This document shows positions 1-5,179 of a stretch of 6,270 nt of DNA, in pieces. Origin of the DNA: an uncultured Muribaculaceae bacterium (GTDB lineage: Bacteria; Bacteroidota; Bacteroidia; Bacteroidales; Muribaculaceae). Below the pieces are notes generated by a model. The model did no database searches and was not told the origin of the DNA. It worked only from the letters and a program-made list of their open reading frames with translations. The DNA lies in the NCBI GenBank assembly GCA_910577355.1, contig CAJTMY010000071.1, positions 1 through 6,270 on the forward strand. The letters run 5' to 3'. The number at the start of each line of letters is the position of its first letter. Position 1 is the first letter of the stretch. The position numbers and the translations under genes are program-made.

Positions 1-85
1 CGATAACGGTAGTGTTCGCGCCGATAAGCTGCGTGAGGCGTTGGGGGCGGTTGAAATATATTTTGTTGGGAGCGGCGGTTTCCAT
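1..85 (-). CDS. Probable terminase large subunit, N-terminal fragment (cut by window edge)
   Basis: Only the first 28 codons lie in the window. They begin METAAPNKIYF and end QLIGANTTVI, with the frame open at base 1. A short 'I-x-F-x-x-P-Q' strand followed by a hydrophobic run is how many phage large terminases begin just before the Walker A ATP-binding loop, which here would lie outside the window. The role would be the ATPase/nuclease motor that packages DNA into the prohead. The context supports this, since a small-terminase-like gene and a terminase-associated gene lie directly upstream on the same strand. The ATG follows an AT-rich leader that is the reverse complement of the moron promoter module at 87-103. 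No independent minus-strand promoter is visible, so it is probably expressed by read-through. The identification is an inference from 28 residues plus position. Confidence 0.5.
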   Translation of the reverse strand, partial: METAAPNKIYFNRPQRLTQLIGANTTVI

Positions 86-86
86 G

Positions 87-103
87 AAAATGACTAACTT
101 TGC
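87..103 (+). promoter_or_regulatory. Moron promoter module, copy 1 (TAACTTTG -7 box)
   Basis: AAAATGACTAACTTTGC contains TAACTTTG (95-102), an exact match to the Bacteroidota -7 consensus TAnnTTTG. The same 17 bases with one mismatch occur at 2324-2340, ahead of the other plus-strand gene. No TTTG or TTG -33 element lies at the usual 19-21 bp spacing; the nearest is 26 bp away. Transcription would start roughly 7 bases downstream of the box, giving a very short leader before the ATG at 118. Confidence 0.6.
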
Positions 104-117
104 ACAAACGATTAAAA

Positions 118-297
118 ATGTTAGGACTTTTCCTTTTATTGATGGGTGTACTCGTAGGCTATTGTGTCTATGGGTTATCGTTATACATATTGAGGAAAAT
201 CCGTGGGGATAAAACCTCAAATAAGACAATAAGCATAATAATTGCAATATTATCGGGATTGGGATTTTGCCAGTGGCTTATTGGTTACTGTCATTAA
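118..297 (+). CDS. Small two-helix membrane protein, AT-rich moron (59 aa)
   Basis: The 59-aa product has two hydrophobic segments, about residues 1-24 and 37-57. They are joined by a basic loop (RKIRGDKTSNK), which predicts a helical hairpin with the loop in the cytoplasm by the positive-inside rule. The start at 118 is chosen because it lies 16 bases after the G of the -7 box at 95-102; an in-frame TTG at 100 would sit inside the promoter. The gene is AT-rich and runs opposite to the GC-rich late genes, in the gap between the terminase-adjacent gene and the presumed large terminase. Its last 20 bases overlap the end of the leftward gene at 278-925. These are the marks of a moron. Membrane hairpins of this size include superinfection-exclusion proteins and holins, but nothing here identifies the function. 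Confidence 0.6.
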   Translation: MLGLFLLLMGVLVGYCVYGLSLYILRKIRGDKTSNKTISIIIAILSGLGFCQWLIGYCH

Positions 298-925
298 ATA
301 GTGTATCGCTCTCGTCTAATTGATTCGGAAATAGCACGTTTTCTTCGAGGTCTACTTCCTCAAAATCCACATCATCAATATCTATCGTTTCGGCGCGGTA
401 CTTGTCGAGTAGCGCGTCTATCTTCTCCTGAAGGTTCGGTATCGGCTTTATGCCGAGTACGGAAGGGTCGTCGGTGGCGGTGAAAGGCTGCGGAAGAAGC
501 TGCTCCCACGGTACGGTCTGCTCGTCCTCGATGTCGACGCGATTGTATTTGGCGTATGCCGAGGCCGCGCGTTCCATCGTCCGGGTGTCCTTGCGTTTCT
601 TCGCCATAGAGTAGGTTTCGAGGAACATTTCATTGCTGCGCCATCGGTGCCAGTCGCGGCTCGCCGCCGACAGCGACGGAAGAAGCTGCTTGATGATGGC
701 AAGATCGGAGTAAGCGGTGAACTTCGAGAGCCGGTAGCGGTAAAGATGTTCCTCGACAAACTGGCGATCCTTTGCGTCGGGGTTGGCGACAACCCAGGCG
801 TAAAGGTCGCGTATGCGGAGTACGCGCAGCACCATCGCCTCGGTATATAGCGCGGCGAGTTCGTCCTTTGTGGCGAACAGGGAGCGGCGGCAGACTTCGA
901 GGGTGTCGGGCTGTTTTCTACTCAT
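278..925 (-). CDS. Terminase-adjacent conserved phage protein with acidic C-terminal tail (215 aa)
   Basis: I recognise this only as a type of protein often seen next to terminase genes in Bacteroidota phages; its biochemical role is unknown to me. The first ~125 residues are helical and rich in Arg and Lys. A conserved-looking block at about 139-161 reads PWEQLLPQPF, then T-x-D-D-P-S-V-L-G-I-K-P. A helix follows, then a strongly acidic tail (about 180-215, many Asp/Glu). I start at 925, not at the upstream ATG at 940, because ATGAGTAG there couples this start to the TAG stop of the preceding gene. The final ~25 codons are much more AT-rich than the body and overlap the 3' end of the counter-oriented moron, so the C-terminus may have been reshaped when that gene arrived. 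It could be a second packaging-complex component or an adaptor for the small terminase; this is inference. Confidence 0.7.
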   Translation of the reverse strand: MSRKQPDTLEVCRRSLFATKDELAALYTEAMVLRVLRIRDLYAWVVANPDAKDRQFVEEHLYRYRLSKFTAYSDLAIIKQLLPSLSAASRDWHRWRSNEMFLETYSMAKKRKDTRTMERAASAYAKYNRVDIEDEQTVPWEQLLPQPFTATDDPSVLGIKPIPNLQEKIDALLDKYRAETIDIDDVDFEEVDLEENVLFPNQLDESDTLFNDSNQ

Positions 926-1208
926 CGTCTTCCATGTCAAGTAGGTTGTTTGCGGTGTTGACGAGAGCGAGAGGCGAGCCTACTTGCGCGAGGGTCATTT
1001 CCTGTTGTCGCAGCTTGACTTTGGAAATGGCCTTGCCCCGGTGGTAGCGGCGCGACACTTCGCTGTCGCGGTGGGCTATGGCGTTGCGGAGCACTTCGGG
1101 GGCGATGTCGAGGATTACAGCGATGTCGGATATTTTGAGGTATATGCTCGCGTATTTCTCGATGTCGGAAAGTTGCTGCTCGGTGAATATGATGCTATCG
1201 GAGTTCAT
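918..1208 (-). CDS. Small-terminase-like HTH protein (96 aa)
   Basis: Residues 12-45 look like a helix-turn-helix of the kind that opens phage small terminases: 'ekyasiyl' helix, then ISDIAVILDIAPEVL, then a recognition-like helix. Next come the typical R-x-Y-x-R-G-K-A stretch (residues 53-60) and a helix ending in A-Q-V-G-S-P-L-A-L (74-82). Small terminases bind the packaging start site on phage DNA and regulate the motor. At 96 aa it is shorter than most full-length small terminases, so it may be a minimal form or may work with the 215-aa protein encoded just downstream. It overlaps the PLD-like gene by 14 bases and the next gene by 8 bases (ATGAGTAG), showing translational coupling. It ends in TAG, which is evidence that TAG is a true stop in this genome. 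Confidence 0.6.
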   Translation of the reverse strand: MNSDSIIFTEQQLSDIEKYASIYLKISDIAVILDIAPEVLRNAIAHRDSEVSRRYHRGKAISKVKLRQQEMTLAQVGSPLALVNTANNLLDMEDDE

Positions 1209-1728
1209 TTGCGGCTGTCAGGCGTTGGTTAAACAGGTCGTTGAGGGGTACGGAATGGTTCTCGATGATGTCGAGGACGGAGGCGTGGAGGTTTGCGAAA
1301 ATCTCCGGCGAGGTGGATATAAACGCGCTCTCGGCGCGGTTGCCACGGGTGAGATTCTGCGAGGTGACGACGGCGACGGTGTCGCCTTTTGCCGATTTCA
1401 CCAACAGGATTTTGGAATGGTTGTCGGCGAGAAAGGTTCTGTCGACAACTTGGACGATGAAGCTCCACAGCTTTATGGTCTTGTTAGTGGCCTTGTGGTC
1501 GAGCACGAGGTTAAAGCGGCTAATCGGGCGTTTCTTTTTGAGGAAGAAAAGTCGGCGCAGAAATTCTTCGGAAATGGAGAAGGAGGTCTGCCAAATCTCG
1601 GCGGTGCCGGTCTGTTCAAGAATCCATTCGAGGATGTCGGCCACTTGGAGCGCGGAAGAAAGATACGCCTGAAAAGGCGCGTCTTTCAAAGGCCGGAGGA
1701 TTTCGGAGATCGAGGCGGTGCGTTTCAT
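1195..1728 (-). CDS. Single-HKD phospholipase D-like protein, probable nuclease family (177 aa)
   Basis: A phospholipase D-type active-site half is visible: H104-S-K106 (NHSKILLV), then after about 17 residues VTSQNLT with S123 and N125, and E133 in the following R-A-E. This matches the H-x-K ... (G)S-x-N pattern of the PLD superfamily. The Asp of the full HKD motif and the usual Gly before the Ser are not conserved. With a single motif the enzyme would need to dimerise, as the Nuc and BfiI nucleases do. Established members cleave or transfer phosphodiesters in DNA or lipids; a DNA substrate is the more natural guess here but is not shown. No signal peptide or membrane helix is evident, so it is probably cytoplasmic. 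Its ATG overlaps the preceding stop as ATGA, and its TAG stop lies 14 bases inside the next gene. It therefore belongs to the packaging cassette and does not look like a later insertion. Confidence 0.65.
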   Translation of the reverse strand: MKRTASISEILRPLKDAPFQAYLSSALQVADILEWILEQTGTAEIWQTSFSISEEFLRRLFFLKKKRPISRFNLVLDHKATNKTIKLWSFIVQVVDRTFLADNHSKILLVKSAKGDTVAVVTSQNLTRGNRAESAFISTSPEIFANLHASVLDIIENHSVPLNDLFNQRLTAANELR

Positions 1729-2261
1729 TTCTTCCCGAGCGTGGCCTCGTAGTTGTCGTAGCCCTGCCAGTTGGAGCGGTATTTCTTATCGAGGTCGATA
1801 AGTTCTTTGAGGAATGGGTAACGCTCGCTGTCGGGGCAAGTGGCGGTTTCGAGCGAGAGATTGCGGAGGCGCAGATGCACCTCGCGCATCCGGCGCAGCA
1901 CGGAAAGGTTCTCGACATAGAGGGCCTGTATTTCGGGCGGCAGGGTGTCGTGGTCGGCGCGTCGGCCACGGGGCGGTGTCGCTTCGGATTCTTCGGCTTG
2001 CAGATTGTTGTTGGCGGCGATGGTGGCGGCCTGTGCGTCCATTTCGGCAACCTGGGCGTGTGTAAGCTCGGCCACGCGGAAATCGTAATGCTTTTGCAGT
2101 TCGGTTTCGAGGCGCGGCATATCGGGCGCGACGAGAAGATTCTTATACATATTGACGCGGGCGGTCAACTGCAAAAACATCTTGCATCCGGCGGCGTAGT
2201 CGCGGGTGTCGGGCCGCTCCCGGAGCCACGCGCCCAGTCTTTTGGTAAATTGGTGGTTCAT
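1725..2261 (-). CDS. Unknown helical phage protein, first gene of packaging cassette (178 aa)
   Basis: I do not recognise a named family. The protein is predicted to be mostly helical. Residues 1-75 are amphipathic, an Ala/Asn/Glu-rich linker leads to a basic spot P-R-G-R-R (97-101), and a second helical region (110-140) is rich in Arg and Leu. A conserved-looking end, R-Y-P-F-L-K-E-L-I-D-L-D-K-K, appears at about 147-160. There is no signal peptide or transmembrane segment. It is the first of four genes joined by overlapping starts and stops (ATGA with the PLD-like gene), so it is probably made together with the terminase proteins. The start at 2261 lies about 19 bases downstream of the expected start site of the minus-strand promoter at 2287-2317. 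A DNA-packaging or head-assembly accessory role is inferred from position only. Confidence 0.65.
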   Translation of the reverse strand: MNHQFTKRLGAWLRERPDTRDYAAGCKMFLQLTARVNMYKNLLVAPDMPRLETELQKHYDFRVAELTHAQVAEMDAQAATIAANNNLQAEESEATPPRGRRADHDTLPPEIQALYVENLSVLRRMREVHLRLRNLSLETATCPDSERYPFLKELIDLDKKYRSNWQGYDNYEATLGKK

Positions 2262-2279
2262 ATTTCGGCGATAATTTTG
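2250..2279 (+). promoter_or_regulatory. Candidate rightward promoter, TTG-N19-TAATTTTG
   Basis: TTG at 2250-2252 and TAATTTTG at 2272-2279 are separated by 19 bases, the spacing of the Bacteroidota -33/-7 promoter (TTTG, then 19-21 bp, then TAnnTTTG). It points toward the 176-aa plus-strand gene and would give a longer leader than the module at 2324-2340. The -7 box lies in the left arm of the inverted repeat at 2271-2295, so anything bound there would affect it. Confidence 0.4.
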
Positions 2280-2295
2280 TCTGACACAAAATTAT
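2271..2295. repeat. Perfect 10-bp inverted repeat with 5-base spacer, operator-like
   Basis: ATAATTTTGT (2271-2280) and ACAAAATTAT (2286-2295) are exact reverse complements around the spacer CTGAC. Each arm holds a TAATTTTG promoter box reading inward, one on each strand. There is no run of T after the repeat on either strand and the stem is AT-rich, so it does not look like an intrinsic terminator. A repressor operator over two face-to-face promoters is a plausible reading. A smaller hairpin, CGGC-ATA-GCCG, lies beside it at 2302-2312. Confidence 0.65.
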
Positions 2296-2317
2296 TTCGC
2301 CCGGCATAGCCGATAAA
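2287..2317 (-). promoter_or_regulatory. Candidate leftward promoter for the packaging cassette
   Basis: On the minus strand TAATTTTG (2294-2287) fits the TAnnTTTG -7 box. A weak TTTA (2317-2314), one base off TTTG, sits 19 bases upstream. Transcription would begin near 2280 and leave a leader of about 19 bases before the ATG at 2261. It would restart late transcription downstream of the 176-aa moron. The -33 match is imperfect. Confidence 0.4.
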
Positions 2318-2323
2318 AGACGC

Positions 2324-2340
2324 AAAATGAGTAACTTTGC
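2324..2340 (+). promoter_or_regulatory. Moron promoter module, copy 2 (TAACTTTG -7 box)
   Basis: AAAATGAGTAACTTTGC differs by one base from the module at 87-103 and carries TAACTTTG at 2332-2339. The distance from the box to the ATG at 2354 is 15 bases, against 16 in the other copy. This agreement in both sequence and spacing is the main reason for calling it a promoter and for placing the gene start downstream of it. Confidence 0.6.
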
Positions 2341-2353
2341 GGAAATATTCATT

Positions 2354-2884
2354 ATGTTACCACTGGACCAATATATCCTATCTTTCAATATTCAGCATGG
2401 CATAGGAGAAATTCTTAGACGTGCTGCGATGGATTATAACTTGTATTTATATTTAGTTAATATATTTGGAGAAGAATATATTAAACTAAAATCCTATTCA
2501 AAAACCAAAGATGGTATAGTATTCCATGATAATCGAGGCCGTTGGCTAATAATTGAAGAATATTACTTATATCTTTTCAATAATGACAAATTACGGCTAA
2601 AAGAATTGCTTAGTGAATATGGTGATTATTTAGTGGTGGAATTTTTGGCTAATTATGATGATATTTTCCAATATCCTGATAAATCATTTCAGGAAGTATT
2701 AGGCAAGGAGGTTTCTAACGAAATGAAAACGTTAGTAACTTCAATGATAGGGGAGAAACTCTCAAAAGAAAAAGAATATTTGAATAGAAAGCGAGGGCTT
2801 AATCAAACAGGTATCTTGAATACGTTAAATGGTAATGAGGTACGGCCTCAAAATGATACGTACTATATAGATGATTTTCGTTAA
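2354..2884 (+). CDS. AT-rich moron of unknown function (176 aa)
   Basis: I do not recognise this protein. It is soluble-looking, with no signal peptide and no clear membrane helix. It is rich in Tyr, Leu, Asp, Glu, Lys and Asn. Hydrophobic patches near the middle include a Trp-Leu-Ile-Ile-Glu-Glu-Tyr-Tyr run, and a charged Lys/Glu helix (K-L-S-K-E-K-E-Y-L) precedes an Asn-rich tail ending Y-Y-I-D-D-F-R. An in-frame ATG at 2327 lies inside the promoter box, so I start at 2354, which matches the leader length of the other moron. Base composition is visibly far more AT-rich than the flanking late genes, and the strand is opposite, both signs of separate acquisition. Its TAA stop interlocks with the TAA stop of the leftward PRTase gene in TTAA (2881-2884). 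Lysogen-expressed immunity or anti-phage functions are common for such cargo, but nothing in the sequence proves one here. Confidence 0.65.
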   Translation: MLPLDQYILSFNIQHGIGEILRRAAMDYNLYLYLVNIFGEEYIKLKSYSKTKDGIVFHDNRGRWLIIEEYYLYLFNNDKLRLKELLSEYGDYLVVEFLANYDDIFQYPDKSFQEVLGKEVSNEMKTLVTSMIGEKLSKEKEYLNRKRGLNQTGILNTLNGNEVRPQNDTYYIDDFR

Positions 2885-3534
2885 GCCTTGTTGTTAATCC
2901 CGGCGATAAAGACAAGGTTCTTGCCGGTAGGCTGAAATAGCCGTTTCATAGAGAGCATCGTCTGGCCGGTGGTGACAAAATCATCGAAAACGATAATGTT
3001 CTACTCCGAGGGGCAGAGATTCATTGTAAAGGTCGCGTTGACGCGATGCTTTGAGTGGCATAGCGCGGCATCTTCATAAAAGGGTATGCCGAGAAGCGCG
3101 GCTATGCGGTGGGCGACGAGCGAGGCGAAGTTACGCTGAAGGTGTCGGCGTTTCGGGGTGGTGATTACAGCCCAGCCTCCGGCGGCGAGGTTATTGCCGA
3201 GTACATCGGCGAGAAGCGCGGTGGTGGCCTCCGCAACTTTTGGTATCATTTCATCGTCGGCCTTGATTTCCGAGAGTGTCTTGCCGTATATTGATCTTTT
3301 CCAGACGGCGAGGAAGAAAAGCCCTGTGCGGTAGGCAAGCGTCGGGCGGCTTTGGAAGTCGCACCGTGCTCCGTCGTTGTGCGCCCACTGGCGGCGGTTC
3401 TTTTCGGCGAAAAGATCCTTGCCGGATTTGGGCGATGATAAAACGGCGGCAGACGGCGTTTCCAAAATGGGCTGTTCAATCTCCGAGAGAACACCGCTCA
3501 AATCAACCGCTCCGCTGCCGTCGTAAGGTTTCAT
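2881..3534 (-). pseudogene. ComF-like phosphoribosyltransferase interrupted by an amber codon
   Basis: The frame runs 217 sense codons plus TAA, with an in-frame TAG at codon 178 (3003-3001). Beyond the TAG it continues NIIVFDDFVTTGQT, the PRPP-binding signature of type I phosphoribosyltransferases (D184-D185, then T188-T189-G190-Q191-T192). Before it, residues 124-150 (TTPKRRHLQRNFA, then an A-x-x-L-G-I-P-F-Y-E-D stretch) match ComF-like PRTases. Family members bind PRPP and transfer ribose-5-phosphate to or from a base; the substrate here is unknown. Terminating at TAG would remove the PRPP loop and leave a presumably inactive 177-aa product. I start at 3534, since the ATG at 3591 would overlap the previous gene and add an unlikely 19 residues. 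Alternatives are a recent nonsense mutation, a sequencing error, host amber suppression or programmed readthrough. TAG is a normal stop in at least three neighbouring genes. Confidence 0.75.
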
Positions 3535-3574
3535 GGGATTGGAAATTGGAAAACAGGAATCGGGTTCCCGGTTT

Positions 3575-4156
3575 CTATTTCCCGGGGCCATTTATGATGC
3601 CGTCCTCCGTAACGATTTCGCCGGAGTAGAAAGGCGCGGGCACCTCGTCGGAAGCCTCGACGTTGATAGTCGTGGACGTGGTGCCGGACGCGCCCTGTCC
3701 GTTGTCCTGATTCACGGTGGTTTTGGTGAGCCACTTGTCGCAGCCGACAACGCGGTAATTGTCGTTCATGTCCTGGACGATAAAAACATTGTCGGAGTTG
3801 TTGAGGTAGGCAGCGGCGGCGGAAGCCTCCGCGCCCACGCCGGGATGTACGGCCACGAGCTTGTTAAGCTGCGTCTGCGAGGGTAGCTCGCCCTGCGGCT
3901 CGGAGGTAAGCTGCGACTTGTCGGGCAGTATGTCGATGTATTTCCATTTGGCATCAGCTTTGAGGGTGAAGTCGCCGAGGTATTTTGCGGAAATGGCGCG
4001 TATGCCGTTGGCGTCGCGCTCCAGCAGCGGCCACGCCACTATCTCGCTCTTGGCGAGATAGTAGATGCGGCGGCGCACACCGGCGTATTCGGGGGTGCCC
4101 TGACACCACGCGAGCGATTTCTGTATGTTAAGACAGGAAGATGTAGCGGTAGCCAT
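3575..4156 (-). CDS. Probable tail-tube-like or other virion structural protein (193 aa)
   Basis: This resembles a protein commonly found after the capsid gene in Bacteroidota phages. Residues 53-80 (A-K-Y-L-G-D-F-T-L, then W-K-Y-I-D-I) and 81-99 (SQLTSEPQGE, then S-Q-T-x-L-N-K) look like strand-and-loop elements. The second half has L-N-N-x-D-N-V-F-I-V-Q-D (118-129), then Y-R-V-V-G (134-138), then a Gly/Ser/Thr-rich loop and P-A-P-F-Y-S-G (173-179). This order of hydrophobic strands, 'rvvG' and a late 'p-x-y-x-G' strand is reminiscent of tail-tube folds, but I cannot exclude a head-decoration or head-tail joining role. It starts 2 bases after the capsid stop, so the two genes are cotranscribed and probably coupled. 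It ends in TAG, followed by about 40 non-coding bases before the PRTase start. Confidence 0.6.
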   Translation of the reverse strand: MATATSSCLNIQKSLAWCQGTPEYAGVRRRIYYLAKSEIVAWPLLERDANGIRAISAKYLGDFTLKADAKWKYIDILPDKSQLTSEPQGELPSQTQLNKLVAVHPGVGAEASAAAAYLNNSDNVFIVQDMNDNYRVVGCDKWLTKTTVNQDNGQGASGTTSTTINVEASDEVPAPFYSGEIVTEDGIINGPGK

Positions 4157-4158
4157 AG

Positions 4159-5133
4159 TTAAGCGGATTTGAGTTTAATGACTTTGAGGAAGCGGCGGTC
4201 GATGCTTCGGAACTGGGTGCCGAAGAACATCGCGGCGGCTATGGTCATGGCCCACGGCTCCCAACGCTTGACCTCCATACGTGTGAGGTCGCTCATGTTG
4301 TCGTAGGCATAGAGCATATTCGAGCCGGGGGTAACGATGTACTTGTCCGTACCGGCGAGGCAGTCGAGCGGCACAATGGTGGTCTTGTTGAAGCTGCCCT
4401 CGACAATGGGCTGCTCGTACTTCTTGTTGTACGGCACGGCGTTGTGGGTGACAAGGTAGGCATCGTTGTAGCTGTCGGCAAAGCCGGGGTCGCAGAACAG
4501 GAACTTGTGCTGCTTGCGCAGATGGGGGTCGCAGCTGCGCTCGACCTCCTTAGCCACGTCGACGGCGTTTGTGCCGTCGATGGTTTCGGTAAGCTCGATC
4601 AGGTTGTTTTTCGCCACGGAGATATTGCCCTCGGCCATTTCGCGGTCGAGGATTGTTCCCCATCCGTCGAACAGGTCGGCGGTGGTGTCGCCGTCTGGGT
4701 TGCGTTTGGCAGTGAAAAGAACCTCGTGCAGATGGTGTCCGAGCGAGCGCATGACGGCGGCAATCACGAGGCGCGCCGAAGGTGCCTGCATCTGCGCGTC
4801 GCCGAGTGTGGCGGTGCCGCGTCCTAAAAGCGTCTGAATGATTTCCAGAGGCTCGAAGTCCTCGCGGACGTTGCCGAGGTATGATGTAATTTCGCGGTAG
4901 CCTACCTTCGTGGCCGATGCGCTGCGGCGGTCGCGGCGGTACGGTGCGAACTGGCCCGCGCCCTCGACGGAGGGCAGCTTCGTAGGCGTGGTGACTCCGG
5001 GCATCCCCTGCATATATTTCAGGGCTTCCTCACAGGCGAAAAGCGGCATAAGGAGAAAGTCGCTTTTCCAAGTGATTGCCGCCCTTTCATAATCGGGGTC
5101 TGTGATTTGGATTGAATGGAGTAAGTCGGGCAT
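4159..5133 (-). CDS. Major capsid protein, HK97-like (324 aa)
   Basis: Length and position, directly after a ClpP-type protease/scaffold gene, fit a major capsid protein that builds the icosahedral head. Sequence features agree with HK97-fold capsids of Bacteroidota phages. There is a long N-terminal arm (1-60), a basic loop around R66-R70, and a helix in the middle ending L-G-H-H-L-H-E-V-L-F (131-140). A strand-rich P-domain-like region follows at 243-280 (V-E-G-S-F-N-K, then a 'tiVPLDCLAGTDKYIVTP' strand and a N-M-L-Y-A-Y-D turn). A hydrophobic A-domain-like helix and strand appear at 290-306 (W-E-P-W-A-M-T-I-A-A-A-M-F-F-G-T). No N-terminal delta domain is fused, consistent with a separate scaffold. 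The 46-base gap from the protease stop contains an A/C-rich leader (CCAAAATTCAAGTACATT) of the Bacteroidota type instead of a Shine-Dalgarno site. Confidence 0.8.
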   Translation of the reverse strand: MPDLLHSIQITDPDYERAAITWKSDFLLMPLFACEEALKYMQGMPGVTTPTKLPSVEGAGQFAPYRRDRRSASATKVGYREITSYLGNVREDFEPLEIIQTLLGRGTATLGDAQMQAPSARLVIAAVMRSLGHHLHEVLFTAKRNPDGDTTADLFDGWGTILDREMAEGNISVAKNNLIELTETIDGTNAVDVAKEVERSCDPHLRKQHKFLFCDPGFADSYNDAYLVTHNAVPYNKKYEQPIVEGSFNKTTIVPLDCLAGTDKYIVTPGSNMLYAYDNMSDLTRMEVKRWEPWAMTIAAAMFFGTQFRSIDRRFLKVIKLKSA

Positions 5134-5179
5134 AATGTACTTGAATTTTGGTTATGAGGGAGGATTTGCGGCTGTGAGC

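Noticed and set aside
926..940. Upstream ATG at 940 for the terminase-adjacent gene
   Set aside because: The ATG at 925 forms the ATGAGTAG coupling overlap with the previous stop, as at the other junctions of this cassette.
1078..1752. Plus-strand open frame of 224 codons opposite the PLD-like and small-terminase-like genes
   Set aside because: The minus strand holds three overlapping genes with coherent motifs and coupled starts. The plus frame is low-complexity and has no promoter or leader.
2271..2295. Intrinsic terminator
   Set aside because: The stem is almost entirely A/T and no T-run follows it on either strand. The boxes in its arms fit promoters better.
2327..2353. ATG at 2327 as the start of the 176-aa gene
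   Set aside because: It lies within the promoter module, upstream of the expected transcription start. The ATG at 2354 matches the spacing of the sister gene at 118.
3001..3003. TAG reassigned to glutamine, as in some gut phages
   Set aside because: TAG ends the genes at 3575, 1195 and 918. Two of these stops lie within start-stop overlaps with the next gene, and reading through them gives implausible sequence. TAG therefore acts as a stop here.
3565..3585. Short direct repeat TTCCCGG (3565-3571, 3579-3585) and the CGGGTTCCCG palindrome
   Set aside because: Seven-base repeats in GC-rich sequence are expected by chance, and no gene or regulatory feature depends on them.
3535..3591. ATG at 3591 as the PRTase start
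   Set aside because: It would overlap the previous gene by 17 bases and add 19 low-complexity residues. The ATG at 3534 follows a free 40-base gap.
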